Assembly: GCA_029983695.1 (NCBI GenBank)
Contig: JASBZB010000002.1
Coordinates: 1-64,000 of the forward strand
From: Lutispora sp003527145
GTDB lineage: Bacteria; Bacillota; Clostridia; Lutisporales; Lutisporaceae
Direction: 5' to 3'
DNA: 64,000 nt
In this document: one piece after another, positions 8,001 to 17,744 of the stretch
How positions within the stretch are numbered: the stretch's first letter is position 1
Layout: each line of letters begins with the position of its first letter
The notes under the pieces: model-generated
What the model was told of the DNA's origin: nothing
What the model saw: only the letters and a program-made list of their open reading frames with translations
Databases searched by the model: none
Made by a program: the position numbers and the translations under genes

Positions 8001-8059
8001 TGACCCAAAAGGAATAATACCCTAACATTTCTGAGTTCTGAGCTCTAAATCCTGAGTTC
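8001..8059. repeat. Intergenic repeat (GACCCAAAAGGAATA family), copy A
   Basis: GACCCAAAAGGAATA, an ACCCTA block and iterated CTGAGTTCT units fill the rsmE-mtaB gap and reach the rsmE stop. A clear inverted copy lies at 58911-58956; shorter relatives lie at 28273-28293 and 34522-34540. Confidence 0.65.
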
Positions 8060-8802
8060 TAATATTGCATCTCATCAAATTCATACATTATACAGCTTAA
8101 AACAGCAGAGCCTGAGGTTTCGGTTCTTAATATTCTAGGTCCAAGCGTAACAGGGACAACGCCTTTGTCTAATGCTGACTTTATCTCAAAATCTTCATAT
8201 CCGCCCTCCGGTCCGATAAAGATTCCAATACTTTCTGCTTTTTTACCATGAATACTCATTTTTAGATTATTATTTTTCTCCAATTCGTAAGGTATTAGAG
8301 ATATGTCAAGCTCCGCAGCTTCTGCCAAAGACTCATAGAAGCTTCTAGGCATGTCAATTTTAGGTATAATGCCTCTGCCGCTTTGCTTGGCTGCTTCCTC
8401 GGCAATTCTTTGCCATCTCTCAACCTTTTTTATTCCATCCTTTTCACTTGACAGTCTAACTACGGTTCGGGCAGTTTCAACGGGTACAATCCTTCTCACG
8501 CCGATTTCCGTACACTTCTGAATGATAACGTCCATTTTAGTGCTTTTGGGAATACCCTGAAAAAGCACCGCATTTATCCCAGGCTCTCCATCAGATGCTC
8601 TGCTCTCCAGTATTCTTGTCCTAACCGCATATTTATCGATGTTTTCAATTACAACCTTATAATCCATGCCTTGACCATCACATACCACTATATCATCACC
8701 AGGCTTAATCCTTAATACCCTCGATATATGGCTGACATCGTCACCGGTAATAATTATGTTTCCCTTTTTAATATTATCCTTACTAATAAAAAATCGATGC
8801 AT
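8059..8802 (-). CDS. rsmE: 16S rRNA (uracil1498-N3)-methyltransferase RsmE
   Basis: SPOUT-class methyltransferase that modifies U1498 in helix 44 of 16S rRNA with SAM. The 247 residues begin with the PUA-like domain (MHRFFISKDNI...HISRVLRIKPGD) and end with the knotted SAM-binding domain, including FIGPEGGYEDFEI near 195-207 and LGPRILRTETSGSAVL near 220-235. It starts immediately downstream of prmA, as in many Firmicutes where dnaJ-prmA-rsmE follow one another. The ATG is preceded by gagggattaat. The last codons abut a dispersed repeat. Confidence 0.95.
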   Translation of the reverse strand: MHRFFISKDNIKKGNIIITGDDVSHISRVLRIKPGDDIVVCDGQGMDYKVVIENIDKYAVRTRILESRASDGEPGINAVLFQGIPKSTKMDVIIQKCTEIGVRRIVPVETARTVVRLSSEKDGIKKVERWQRIAEEAAKQSGRGIIPKIDMPRSFYESLAEAAELDISLIPYELEKNNNLKMSIHGKKAESIGIFIGPEGGYEDFEIKSALDKGVVPVTLGPRILRTETSGSAVLSCIMYEFDEMQY

Positions 8803-8803
8803 A

Positions 8804-9742
8804 TTAATCCCTCTTCGCAGCTATTGCGCACCATTCACCCATCTGCTCTATTTCCAAAATATCAAATCCATGCTTTTTCAATTCTTTAATCACTTCATCC
8901 TGCCTGTCTAAGATTATGCCGGATGATATGAATACTCTCCCGGGCTTCAGGAACAACAATGCTTGAGGAGTAAAATCCATAATGATATCAGCTATTATAT
9001 TGGCAACAATCAAATCCGCCTTCGCTGATGCTGCATCCAGGAGGTTACAATTCTTGACCTTGATTTTATCATCTTCTTTATTGACAGATACGTTCTCCGC
9101 AGCTACTTTACAAGCTACGCCATCCAAATCTACACATAAAACGCTATGAGCTCCCAATTTTGCCGCAGTTATTCCCAATATGCCTGATCCGCAGCCAACA
9201 TCGTATACCTTATAGCCTTTTTTGATATAGCGTTCCAACAGCTTTATGCACATCAATGTGGTTTCATGATTTCCTGTACCAAAAGCCATGCCAGGATCGA
9301 TTTCAACCACTATATCATCGTCCTGCCCGTCATAACTCTCCCAGGTAGGCTTTACCACAACCCTTTCTCCTGCCTTAAAGGGTTTAAAATACTGCTTCCA
9401 GGCTGTGGACCAATCTTCTTCTTTAACAATCCTGGTTGCCAATTCCCCTTTGCCTTTATTAAGGCCAAAATCAGATAAGGAGTCGACTCTCGATTGAATA
9501 TTTTCAAGCAAAGCTGCCGAATATACGGTTTCGGGAAAATAACCCTTTACTTTAACATCTGTTCCCATGGCCTGGATCAATTCAGGTTCTACATAATCCC
9601 AATCCGTCTTATTATGATTCAGGGATATAAAATCATTGGGATCTTCTATAGCAACTCCTGCAGCGCCTTCATCCTCCAGGATGTAGGACACTGCTTCGCT
9701 GGACTCTGTAGTGGTAAAAACACTTATCTCTATGTAATTCAT
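8804..9742 (-). CDS. prmA: Ribosomal protein L11 methyltransferase PrmA
   Basis: PrmA trimethylates several amino groups of ribosomal protein L11 with SAM. The 312-residue protein has an N-terminal substrate-recognition domain and a C-terminal Rossmann methyltransferase with the SAM motif YDVGCGSGILGITAAKLGA (about 175-193) and the NPPY-like VANIIADII. The ATG at 9742 follows gaggagagcaaat at proper spacing; an in-frame ATG five codons upstream has no site. It follows the dnaJ terminator and probably leads the prmA-rsmE-mtaB group. Confidence 0.94.
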   Translation of the reverse strand: MNYIEISVFTTTESSEAVSYILEDEGAAGVAIEDPNDFISLNHNKTDWDYVEPELIQAMGTDVKVKGYFPETVYSAALLENIQSRVDSLSDFGLNKGKGELATRIVKEEDWSTAWKQYFKPFKAGERVVVKPTWESYDGQDDDIVVEIDPGMAFGTGNHETTLMCIKLLERYIKKGYKVYDVGCGSGILGITAAKLGAHSVLCVDLDGVACKVAAENVSVNKEDDKIKVKNCNLLDAASAKADLIVANIIADIIMDFTPQALLFLKPGRVFISSGIILDRQDEVIKELKKHGFDILEIEQMGEWCAIAAKRD

Positions 9743-9846
9743 ATTTGCTCTCCTCAATAATAGAATAATTCAAAATACTTATCATATTATATATAATTAT
9801 ATATTCTTTTACAATATATTCAGATCAGAGTCCAATCCAAATTTAT

Positions 9847-9879
9847 GAAAATAAGCAGCACCGCGTGCTGCTTATTTTC
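9847..9879 (-). terminator. Terminator at the end of dnaJ
   Basis: Fourteen-base perfect stem GAAAATAAGCAGCA / TGCTGCTTATTTTC with loop CCGCG. The right arm overlaps the dnaJ stop codon. It closes the hrcA-grpE-dnaK-dnaJ operon and separates it from prmA. Confidence 0.8.
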
Positions 9880-11029
9880 CAAAGGCATCCTTAACTTTGC
9901 CGAAAAAAGATTTGCCAAGATCGCCGGTATTCTCACCGCTTGCATCTGCAAACTGTCTGAGAAGGTCCCTTTGTTTCTCATTCAGTTTTTTGGGTATTTG
10001 AACCTTCACAGTAAAATATAAATCGCCTTTAGTGTTGCGCTTCAAATTTTGCACGCCTTGGCCTCTGAGCTTAAAGGTAGTTCCTGTTTGAGTTCCTTCT
10101 TCCAGGCTATAATCAGTATTTCCCTCTAATGTGGGCACATTGATCTTACCGCCCAAAGCTGCCTGAGCAAAGGTTACAGGCACTTCGCAGAACAGGTCTG
10201 AACCTTCCCTTTTAAATATTTTATGAGGCCTTACCTTTAGGTATATATATAAGTCCCCGTTTGGGCCGCCTTTTAGCCCTGGTTCCCCTTCACCTCTTAA
10301 GGTAAGGATAGAACCATTATCAACACCTGCAGGTACATCCAAGGTGATTTTCCTCGTTTTCCTCACTATTCCTCTTCCAAGGCAAGTGGTACATGGATTC
10401 TTTATTATTTTGCCTTCTCCGTGGCATTGTTCACAGGGGCGAACATTTACAATACGCCCAAAGGGCGAATTTTGAATATGGCGTACCTCTCCTGTGCCTC
10501 CACAGGTCTTGCAGGTTTCTGCACCGCTTCCATCTTTGGCCCCGGTGCCACTGCATACCGTACAGGTCTCATTTCTGGCGATATTTATCTCCTTCTTGGC
10601 CCCAAAAGCAGCAGCTTCAAATTCTATCTCCAGCTCATATTTCAGATCACTGCCCCTTTGAGGCCCGGATTTTCTGCTCCTCCCTGAAGTAGAAAATCCA
10701 AAGCCGCCGTCTCCGAATATCGTATCAAATATATCTCCAAAGCCGCCAAAGCCGGAGAAGTTTCCAAAGCCTTCGAAGCCTCCGCCTCCAAAGCTGTTAG
10801 GATCAAAAGCAGAATGCCCGAATTGATCATACTTAGCGCGTTTATCTTTATCGCTTAATACTTCATAAGCCTCGTTAATCTCTTTAAACTTATTCTCTGC
10901 ATCCTTGTTGCCTTGATTGACATCAGGATGATATTTCTTGGCCAATTTCCTGTATGCTTTTTTTATATCATCTTCAGAAGCGCTCTTATCTACTTCCAAG
11001 ACCTCATAATAATCTCTTTTTGTTGCCAT
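9872..11029 (-). CDS. dnaJ: Chaperone DnaJ (Hsp40)
   Basis: Co-chaperone that delivers substrates to DnaK and stimulates its ATPase. In the 385 residues I see the J domain with the HPD triad (KYHPDVNQG, about 33-41), a Gly/Phe-rich linker (about 75-120), four CxxCxGxG zinc repeats (CTVCSGTG, CKTCGGTG, CEQCHGEG, CTTCLGRG) and the C-terminal peptide-binding domains. It is a full-length type I DnaJ. It is the last gene of the CIRCE-controlled heat-shock operon, 29 bases after dnaK, and runs into a strong terminator. Confidence 0.97.
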   Translation of the reverse strand: MATKRDYYEVLEVDKSASEDDIKKAYRKLAKKYHPDVNQGNKDAENKFKEINEAYEVLSDKDKRAKYDQFGHSAFDPNSFGGGGFEGFGNFSGFGGFGDIFDTIFGDGGFGFSTSGRSRKSGPQRGSDLKYELEIEFEAAAFGAKKEINIARNETCTVCSGTGAKDGSGAETCKTCGGTGEVRHIQNSPFGRIVNVRPCEQCHGEGKIIKNPCTTCLGRGIVRKTRKITLDVPAGVDNGSILTLRGEGEPGLKGGPNGDLYIYLKVRPHKIFKREGSDLFCEVPVTFAQAALGGKINVPTLEGNTDYSLEEGTQTGTTFKLRGQGVQNLKRNTKGDLYFTVKVQIPKKLNEKQRDLLRQFADASGENTGDLGKSFFGKVKDAFGK

Positions 11030-11058
11030 GCTAACACCACCTTGCAGAGGGGTAAATA

Positions 11059-12882
11059 CTATTTATCCTCATCAACTTTATAGTCTGCATTTATAGTACC
11101 GTCATCGTTTTGTGCCCCAAAATCCTCCGGATTCGGGCTTCCTTGACCTCCGGCAGCCTGATATATCTTGGATGAAATGTCATAGAAAACCTTAGTAAGT
11201 TGTTCGGTGGCTTCCTTAATGCGGCCATTATCTGTACCCTTCAAAGCTTCCTTCAGATTGTTCAAGTCAGCTTCAATCTTTGATTTATCTTCCTGGCTTA
11301 ATTTATCGCCCAAATCTTTAAGCGATTTTTCTGTCTGATATATCAAGCTGTCTGCCTGATTTCTTATTTCAACCTCTTCTTTTCTCTGCTTATCCTCGGC
11401 TGCATGCTTTTCAGCTTCTTTTACGGCTCTGTCTATTTCATCATTTGAGAGGTTGGAGCTTGCAGTTATCGTAACCTTTTGCTCATTGCCGGTTCCCAGA
11501 TCCTTGGCCGATACATGAACTATGCCATTTGCATCTATGTCAAAAGTAACTTCAATTTGAGGTATTCCTCTTGGTGCAGGAGCTATGCCTGTCAGTTGGA
11601 ATCTTCCTAAGGTTTTGTTGTAGGAAGCCATCTCTCTTTCACCCTGAAGAACATGGATTTCTACGCTTGTCTGTCCATCGGCAGCTGTCGAGAATATTTG
11701 ACTCTTTTTAGTCGGTATTGTCGTATTTCTTTCAATCAGCTTGGTGAATACTCCGCCAAGAGTTTCAATACCCAAAGACAGCGGAGTTACATCCAGCAGC
11801 AATACATCCTTAACCTCTCCTGTCAATACAGCGGCCTGTATTGCAGCACCCAGCGCAACACACTCATCCGGATTTATACCTTTATAGGGTTCCTTGCCGG
11901 TCAGCCTCTTAACCGCGTCTTGAACAGCGGGTATTCTTGTGGAACCTCCGACCAATATCACTTTATTGATCTTATCAACTGACAAGCCTGCGTCTGACAA
12001 AGCTTTTCTTGCCGGTTCCATAGTAGCTTCAACAAGATCATGTGTCAGTTCATCAAACTTTGCTCTTGTCAAGTTGACATCCAAATGCTTCGGACCGGTT
12101 GCATCTGCGGTTATAAACGGCAGGTTTATATTTGTCTGAACTACGCTGGAAAGCTCAATTTTAGCTTTTTCTGCAGCTTCTTTCAATCTTTGCATTGCCA
12201 TTTTATCATTTCTGAGATCTATCCCATATTCTTTTTTAAACTCATCTGCCATATAATTCATGACTCTTGCGTCAAAGTCATCCCCGCCAAGCTTGTTATT
12301 CCCGCTGGTTGCCAAAACCTCAAAGACTCCATCGCCCAGTTCCAGCAGGGATACATCAAAGGTTCCGCCGCCTAAGTCAAATACCAATATTTTCTGGCTT
12401 TCTTCCTTTTCCAAACCATAGGCCAGTGCAGCAGCAGTAGGCTCGTTGATTATTCTCAATACCTCCAGGCCTGCAAACTTGCCCGCATCCTTAGTTGCTT
12501 GCCTTTGGCTGTCGCTAAAATATGCCGGAACTGTGATAACAGCTTGGTTAACAGTTTCTCCTAAGTAAGCTTCGGCATCCTGCTTAAGCTTCGAAAGTAT
12601 TATTGCCGATATTTCAGGCGGGGTATAATCTTTTCCATCTATATTAACCTTGTGATTGCTTCCCATTTCTCTTTTGATAGACATAACCGTCCTATCAGGA
12701 TTTGTTATCGCCTGCCTTTTGGCGACCTGACCAACAAGCCTTTCACCGTTTTTTGAGAAACCAACTATAGAAGGAGTTGTTCTGTTGCCTTCTGCATTTG
12801 GTATTACTACAGGCTCACCGCCTTCCATAACAGCTACACAAGAGTTGGTAGTACCTAAATCGATACCAATGACCTTTCCCAT
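11059..12882 (-). CDS. dnaK: Chaperone DnaK (Hsp70)
   Basis: ATP-driven Hsp70. The 607 residues begin with GKVIGIDLGTTNSCVAVMEG (phosphate 1 motif), carry the second phosphate motif VFDLGGGTFDVSLL near 170-183 and the adenosine motif ILVGGSTRIPAVQ near 310-322, followed by the substrate-binding domain and a helical lid ending in a short acidic, Gly/Gln-containing tail. Gram-positive DnaK lacks a segment found in proteobacterial homologues, and the length agrees. It lies between grpE and dnaJ in the operon. Confidence 0.98.
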   Translation of the reverse strand: MGKVIGIDLGTTNSCVAVMEGGEPVVIPNAEGNRTTPSIVGFSKNGERLVGQVAKRQAITNPDRTVMSIKREMGSNHKVNIDGKDYTPPEISAIILSKLKQDAEAYLGETVNQAVITVPAYFSDSQRQATKDAGKFAGLEVLRIINEPTAAALAYGLEKEESQKILVFDLGGGTFDVSLLELGDGVFEVLATSGNNKLGGDDFDARVMNYMADEFKKEYGIDLRNDKMAMQRLKEAAEKAKIELSSVVQTNINLPFITADATGPKHLDVNLTRAKFDELTHDLVEATMEPARKALSDAGLSVDKINKVILVGGSTRIPAVQDAVKRLTGKEPYKGINPDECVALGAAIQAAVLTGEVKDVLLLDVTPLSLGIETLGGVFTKLIERNTTIPTKKSQIFSTAADGQTSVEIHVLQGEREMASYNKTLGRFQLTGIAPAPRGIPQIEVTFDIDANGIVHVSAKDLGTGNEQKVTITASSNLSNDEIDRAVKEAEKHAAEDKQRKEEVEIRNQADSLIYQTEKSLKDLGDKLSQEDKSKIEADLNNLKEALKGTDNGRIKEATEQLTKVFYDISSKIYQAAGGQGSPNPEDFGAQNDDGTINADYKVDEDK

Positions 12883-12918
12883 TTATATTCATCCTCCTAA
12901 AAAAATTTTACATTATAT

Positions 12919-13509
12919 TTAATTCTTAATCGCTACTTTAACCATTGACGGCCTGATAACTTTTGTTTTGAGCATATAGCCTTTTTGAAAAATTTCCTTT
13001 ACCTGATTTTCATCTTCCTCATCGGCCTCCACCTGCATTACAGCATGATGTCTGTTAGGGTCGAACTCACAGTTTAAAGCCTCGATTTCCTCCAGACCGT
13101 TCTTGTTCAGGGTCATCAGAAAATCCTTATAAATCATGTCCAAGCCTTCAACATACTTGCTGTCCAGATCTCCTGCTTTAAAAGAATCTATAGCTCTTTC
13201 AAAGTTGTCTATTATAGGGAGAAGCTGGCACATAATGTCTTCTAAGGCATTAAAGAACATTTCTTCTCTTTCCTTTGATACCCTTTTCCTGTAATTGTCA
13301 AAATCCGCCTGGAGCCTCAAATTTTTATCCTTGCACTCCTCTATAGCAGCTTCGCATTCCTTAATCTTATCTTCCCTAGCCTTAATCTCTTCTTTCAGCC
13401 TTTCATTTTCATCCGACAAATCTTCATTTTGCCGTTCACAATTCACTTCCTCATTTTGCATGTCGAGATTATCCTTATTCTTCAAATCATTGTCCTGCTT
13501 TTTTTTCAT
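12919..13509 (-). CDS. grpE: Nucleotide exchange factor GrpE
   Basis: GrpE releases ADP from DnaK. The 196-residue protein opens with a charged Asn/Glu/Lys-rich segment and a long coiled coil (about 25-95), with the conserved RLQADFDNYRKRVSKEREE at about 69-87, then the small C-terminal beta domain ending in GYMLKTKVIRPSMVKVA. It lies between hrcA and dnaK in the standard order and is presumably transcribed from the hrcA promoter under CIRCE control. Confidence 0.96.
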   Translation of the reverse strand: MKKKQDNDLKNKDNLDMQNEEVNCERQNEDLSDENERLKEEIKAREDKIKECEAAIEECKDKNLRLQADFDNYRKRVSKEREEMFFNALEDIMCQLLPIIDNFERAIDSFKAGDLDSKYVEGLDMIYKDFLMTLNKNGLEEIEALNCEFDPNRHHAVMQVEADEEDENQVKEIFQKGYMLKTKVIRPSMVKVAIKN

Positions 13510-13551
13510 CTTTCAGCCCACCCATCAATCATATTATTTAAAATATTTTAC

Positions 13552-14583
13552 CTATGTTTTAATTATCTGTGTCAAAATATCATTGAGGTTTTGTGTCAAG
13601 CAATCCACTATTGAAATAACCTTGGAATATTTCATTCTTGTAGGACCCAATACTCCTATCGATCCTATTATCCTGCCGTTATAACTGTATGTTGCAGTGA
13701 TCAAGCTGCAGTCCTTCAGCTGGTGAACCTTATTTTCCTTGCCTATAATAACAGTAGTATCCTTAGATACATCGTTCAATATATCAAACAGCAGCTCATT
13801 TTCGTCAAGAATATTTAAAAAGTCCTTGGCTTTTTGTATATCGTTACATTCAGGCAGTTCAAGCAGATTAGCCGCTCCATCATAATATATCTCTGCTCTT
13901 TCCGAATACTTGAGGGCTTGCAATAATTCCGGCAAAACCTTCGCAAATATCTGTTCATAACCGCTTATTCCATTATCCGGATCAGTAAAATCAATCCTCA
14001 CCAGTTCTTCAATCGATAAGCCTAATAGCTTCTCATTTAATATCCTGGATATTTTATCAAGAGCATCAATTTCAATATCGGTTTCAGTTCTGAGCACGCT
14101 GTTTTTTATTATCCCTGCATCGGTTACAATTACAGCCAGTATATTATTGCTATCCACCTTGATGAGCTGTAAATGTTTTAAGCAGGTTTTTCTGAACTGA
14201 GGCGCCATAGCAATGGAAGCATATTTAGTCATGCCCGACAATAATTTTGATGCATGCTTAATAAGCCTGTCAATCTCGCCTATAGTATCCAGGAACTCAT
14301 TCTTGATAAATTCATAATCCTGTTGATTAATGGTCTTCTGGCTCATCAATTTATCTACGTATAATCTGTATCCTTTGTCTGACGGTATTCTGCCGGCTGA
14401 AGTATGAGGCTGCTCAATATAGCCCATATCTTCCAAATCAGCCATCTCATTTCTTATAGTTGCCGGACTTATATCTGTGAGATATTTTTTGGATACTGTC
14501 CTTGAACCTACCGGCTCCGCAGTATTGATGTAATCTTCAATTATAGCCCGTAGAATAAGCTGCTTCCGGCTTCCGAGTGACAT
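13552..14583 (-). CDS. hrcA: Heat-inducible transcription repressor HrcA
   Basis: HrcA binds the CIRCE operator and represses the operon, with activity depending on the GroE chaperonin. The 343 residues begin with a winged helix (SLGSRKQLILRAIIEDYINT then EPVGSRTVSKKYL) and continue with the GAF-like dimerisation domain (about 105-340). The ATG at 14583 follows ggtgagg; upstream in-frame start codons fall inside or at the edge of the CIRCE element and lack a ribosome site. First gene of the hrcA-grpE-dnaK-dnaJ operon. Confidence 0.96.
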   Translation of the reverse strand: MSLGSRKQLILRAIIEDYINTAEPVGSRTVSKKYLTDISPATIRNEMADLEDMGYIEQPHTSAGRIPSDKGYRLYVDKLMSQKTINQQDYEFIKNEFLDTIGEIDRLIKHASKLLSGMTKYASIAMAPQFRKTCLKHLQLIKVDSNNILAVIVTDAGIIKNSVLRTETDIEIDALDKISRILNEKLLGLSIEELVRIDFTDPDNGISGYEQIFAKVLPELLQALKYSERAEIYYDGAANLLELPECNDIQKAKDFLNILDENELLFDILNDVSKDTTVIIGKENKVHQLKDCSLITATYSYNGRIIGSIGVLGPTRMKYSKVISIVDCLTQNLNDILTQIIKT

Positions 14584-14600
14584 AAACCTCACCATCCTTG

Positions 14601-14627
14601 TTAGCACTCTTCACTACTGAGTGCTAA
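14601..14627 (-). promoter_or_regulatory. CIRCE operator (HrcA binding site)
   Basis: A perfect copy of the CIRCE inverted repeat, TTAGCACTC, nine bases, GAGTGCTAA. It lies just downstream of the -10 hexamer and upstream of the hrcA start codon, as in other Gram-positive heat-shock operons. Confidence 0.98.
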
Positions 14628-14637
14628 TTCTGTTTTT

Positions 14638-14666
14638 AAAATATCACTGTAACATTTTTTTGTCAA
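14638..14666 (-). promoter_or_regulatory. Sigma-A promoter of the hrcA operon
   Basis: On the minus strand TTGACA (14666-14661), a 17-base spacer and TATTTT (14643-14638). Transcription would start next to the CIRCE element. Confidence 0.88.
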
Positions 14667-14688
14667 TAGCATTTTGAAAAATTTGTTT

Positions 14689-15819
14689 TCACTGCATGAA
14701 TTCAACAAATACCTTATTTGATAAATCCTGGCCCTTAGCCGTCAATCTTACCCTATCATCTTGTACTACTATAAGGCTGTCTTTAATCAACTTAGATAAG
14801 GCATTGCCATATTCCTCAATGAAATGGATCCCATATTTAGCATTAAAATCAGATATGCCTATGCCTGAGTTTAATCTCAACCCCAGTATTATTGTTTCCC
14901 ACATATCTTCCTTAATGCTTATATCTTCATTGCCTTCAACAGCAGCTTTCCCTGCCTCAATATTTTTTATATACTCATCCAAGCCGCTGAAGTTCCAAAA
15001 TCTCTTGCCGTCAATTTTAGAATGGCTTCCGGCGCCCACACCCGCATACTCTTCGTTTCTCCAATAAATCAAATTATGCCCGCAGCAAAATCCTTCTTTG
15101 GCAAAGTTAGAAATCTCATACTGTTTTAAGCCATAATTCCTCAATACAGCTTTTGCAGCTTTATACATATCCCTATCCAGATCTTCATCAGGGATATTCA
15201 ATACGCCTGATTTAATTAAAGAATGAATAGGAGTATTCTCCTCAACTATCAGACTATAGCATGATATATGTTCAGCTCCCAAGCGGCAAACATTGTCCAA
15301 TGTTTCAAGCCACATATTCAAGCTTTGACCCGGAAGTGAAAACATCAGGTCAACATTTATATTATTAAAGCCCGAGCTTCTAAATAAGCTGAAGCTTCTC
15401 AAAAAATCCTCACGTTTATGAATACGCCCTATGGTATTTAGCAGTTCATCCTGCCAAGCCTGTAAGCCTATGCTTATCCGGTTTATCCCTATAGCTTTGT
15501 AAATATCTACTTTAGCTTTATCAACAGTACCGGGATTGCATTCGATCGTAATTTCTGCTTCCCTTTCAATGTTTTTTTCTATGGTTTTCATTATTTTTGC
15601 TATATTCTCGGGATTAATAATGGTGGGGGTTCCCCCACCAATAAAAATGGTTTTAAAATTATAGCTTTGCTGATCTGAATAATACTTTAATTCTCTAATC
15701 AATGCATCAATATACGCATCTTCATATATAGCCTTGTCATCATATGAGTTAAAATCGCAATAGATGCATTTCTTCTGGCAAAACGGTATATGAACATATA
15801 GTCCAATGCTTTTTTTCAT
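14689..15819 (-). CDS. hemW: Radical SAM heme chaperone HemW
   Basis: HemW-family protein, historically annotated as oxygen-independent coproporphyrinogen oxidase, now known in several species as a heme-binding chaperone. The 376 residues carry YVHIPFCQKKCIYCDFNSYD with the radical-SAM CxxxCxxC cysteines at the N-terminus, the FIGGGTPTII SAM motif near 65, and the HemN C-terminal domain. The ATG at 15819 follows aggtga; an in-frame GTG three codons upstream is worse placed. It follows lepA by ten bases, the order lepA-hemW-hrcA typical of Firmicutes. Confidence 0.94.
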   Translation of the reverse strand: MKKSIGLYVHIPFCQKKCIYCDFNSYDDKAIYEDAYIDALIRELKYYSDQQSYNFKTIFIGGGTPTIINPENIAKIMKTIEKNIEREAEITIECNPGTVDKAKVDIYKAIGINRISIGLQAWQDELLNTIGRIHKREDFLRSFSLFRSSGFNNINVDLMFSLPGQSLNMWLETLDNVCRLGAEHISCYSLIVEENTPIHSLIKSGVLNIPDEDLDRDMYKAAKAVLRNYGLKQYEISNFAKEGFCCGHNLIYWRNEEYAGVGAGSHSKIDGKRFWNFSGLDEYIKNIEAGKAAVEGNEDISIKEDMWETIILGLRLNSGIGISDFNAKYGIHFIEEYGNALSKLIKDSLIVVQDDRVRLTAKGQDLSNKVFVEFMQ

Positions 15820-15828
15820 ATGATTCAC

Positions 15829-17637
15829 CTAATCATTAAGCTTCAGAACCGACATAAAGGCTTCCTGTGGTAATTCCACGCTTCCAACCTGTCTCATTCT
15901 TTTCTTTCCTTCTTTTTGCTTTTCCAAGAGCTTTTTCTTTCTGGAAATATCTCCGCCGTAACATTTCGCCAGAACATCCTTTCTCAACGCCTTAACCGTT
16001 TCTCTCGCTATTATCTTTTGGCCTATGGCAGCTTGTATAGGTATTTCAAACATCTGCCTGGGAATTACATCCTTAAGCTTTTCAGCCATGGCCCTTCCCC
16101 GGTTATAGGCTTTTTCCTTGTGGACTATAAAGGATAGAGCATCAACAGTCTCCCCATTCAGCAATATATCAAGCTTAACAAGATCGGATTCTGCATACCC
16201 CTTAAGCAAATAGTCAAAGGACGCGTATCCTTTTGTCCTTGACTTCAGTGCGTCAAAGAAGTCATATATGATTTCATTCAGAGGCAGTTCATAGTTTATT
16301 ATCGCTCTGGTCTCTTCCATATACTTCATATCCTTGAATATGCCCCTTCGGTTTTGACACAATTCCATTATTGTTCCCACATATTCGGTAGGAGCCATAA
16401 TAGAAGCCTCCACTATAGGTTCTTCCATATATTCTATCTCTGAGGGAGATGGCATATTTGTAGGATTCGATACTTCCGCCATTTCTCCATTGGTTTTCAT
16501 TATATGGTAAATTACGCTGGGAGCGGTTGTGACCAGATCCAGATTATATTCTCTTTCCAGCCTTTCTTGAATGATCTCCATATGAAGAAGTCCCAAGAAG
16601 CCGCATCTGAAACCAAATCCCAAAGCTACGGAAACTTCAGGCTCAAACAGTAAGGCTGCGTCATTGAGCTGCAGCTTTTCCAATGCATCTCTTAAATCAT
16701 TATAATCTGCTCCATCAGCAGGGTAAATACCGCAGTAAACCATTGGAGTTACTTTTCGATAGCCGGGCAAAGGTGAAAGACATGGGTTTTGTGCATTTGT
16801 TATTGTATCGCCGACATGTACGTCTCTTACATTTTTAATGCTTCCTGTTATATATCCTACTTCACCTGCCAGCAATTCGCTGCAAGGCGCCATTGCGGGC
16901 TTTAATGTTCCCACTTCTACAACCTCATATACAGCCCCGTTGGACATCATTTTTATATTCATTCCCGGGCTTACTTTACCGTCAAAAACTCTTATATAGG
17001 CAATCACACCTTTGTAGCTGTCATATAACGAGTCAAATATCAAAGCCTTTAAAGGTTCATCCTCGTCTCCGCTTGGATGAGGTATATACTTTATTATTCC
17101 TTCCAAAACTTCCTCTATCCCTATACCTTCCTTAGCAGATATAAGAGCCGCGTTTTCCGCATCCAGGCCTATTACATCTTCTATCTCTTTCTTAACAAAT
17201 TCAGGGTCTGCACTTGGCAGATCGATCTTATTGATCACCGGGTACAGTTCAAGATTATTGTCTAAAGCCAGATATACATTAGCCAGAGTCTGAGCTTCTA
17301 TTCCCTGGGTAGCATCTACGATTACTATTGCTCCTTCGCATGCTGCCAGGCTTCTCGATACCTCATAAGTAAAATCAACATGTCCCGGAGTATCTATGAG
17401 ATTGAATATATATTCTTCTCCATTCTTTGCCTTATAATTGAGCTTGACAGATGTAAGCTTAATAGTAATGCCTCTCTCTCTTTCTAGATCCATATTATCT
17501 AAAACCTGAGATTCCATGTCCCTTACCGCTATTACTCCGGTTTTCTCAATCAATCTATCTGCAAGGGTTGATTTGCCATGATCTATATGGGCAATAATGC
17601 AAAAATTTCTTATGTGTTTTTGCCTGTCCTTTATCAT
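15829..17637 (-). CDS. lepA: Translation elongation factor 4 (LepA)
   Basis: LepA is a ribosomal GTPase related to EF-G. The 602 residues start with the P-loop IAHIDHGKSTLADRLIE (about 14-30), carry switch motifs (RERGITIKL, DTPGHVDF) and NKIDLP, then EF-G-like domains and the LepA-specific C-terminal domain ending in ...KKRMRQVGSVELPQEAFMSVLKL. Full length for the family. A good site (aggaggagtccat) precedes the ATG. It lies upstream of hemW with no space for another promoter. Confidence 0.97.
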   Translation of the reverse strand: MIKDRQKHIRNFCIIAHIDHGKSTLADRLIEKTGVIAVRDMESQVLDNMDLERERGITIKLTSVKLNYKAKNGEEYIFNLIDTPGHVDFTYEVSRSLAACEGAIVIVDATQGIEAQTLANVYLALDNNLELYPVINKIDLPSADPEFVKKEIEDVIGLDAENAALISAKEGIGIEEVLEGIIKYIPHPSGDEDEPLKALIFDSLYDSYKGVIAYIRVFDGKVSPGMNIKMMSNGAVYEVVEVGTLKPAMAPCSELLAGEVGYITGSIKNVRDVHVGDTITNAQNPCLSPLPGYRKVTPMVYCGIYPADGADYNDLRDALEKLQLNDAALLFEPEVSVALGFGFRCGFLGLLHMEIIQERLEREYNLDLVTTAPSVIYHIMKTNGEMAEVSNPTNMPSPSEIEYMEEPIVEASIMAPTEYVGTIMELCQNRRGIFKDMKYMEETRAIINYELPLNEIIYDFFDALKSRTKGYASFDYLLKGYAESDLVKLDILLNGETVDALSFIVHKEKAYNRGRAMAEKLKDVIPRQMFEIPIQAAIGQKIIARETVKALRKDVLAKCYGGDISRKKKLLEKQKEGKKRMRQVGSVELPQEAFMSVLKLND

Positions 17638-17744
17638 ATGGACTCCTCCTTATACAACTAAACAAATATAATTTAAAATCTTTTAAATTATAGCATAAAT
17701 CATTTTACTATAAAAGTATATAATATGTAATCCCATAAAACATA

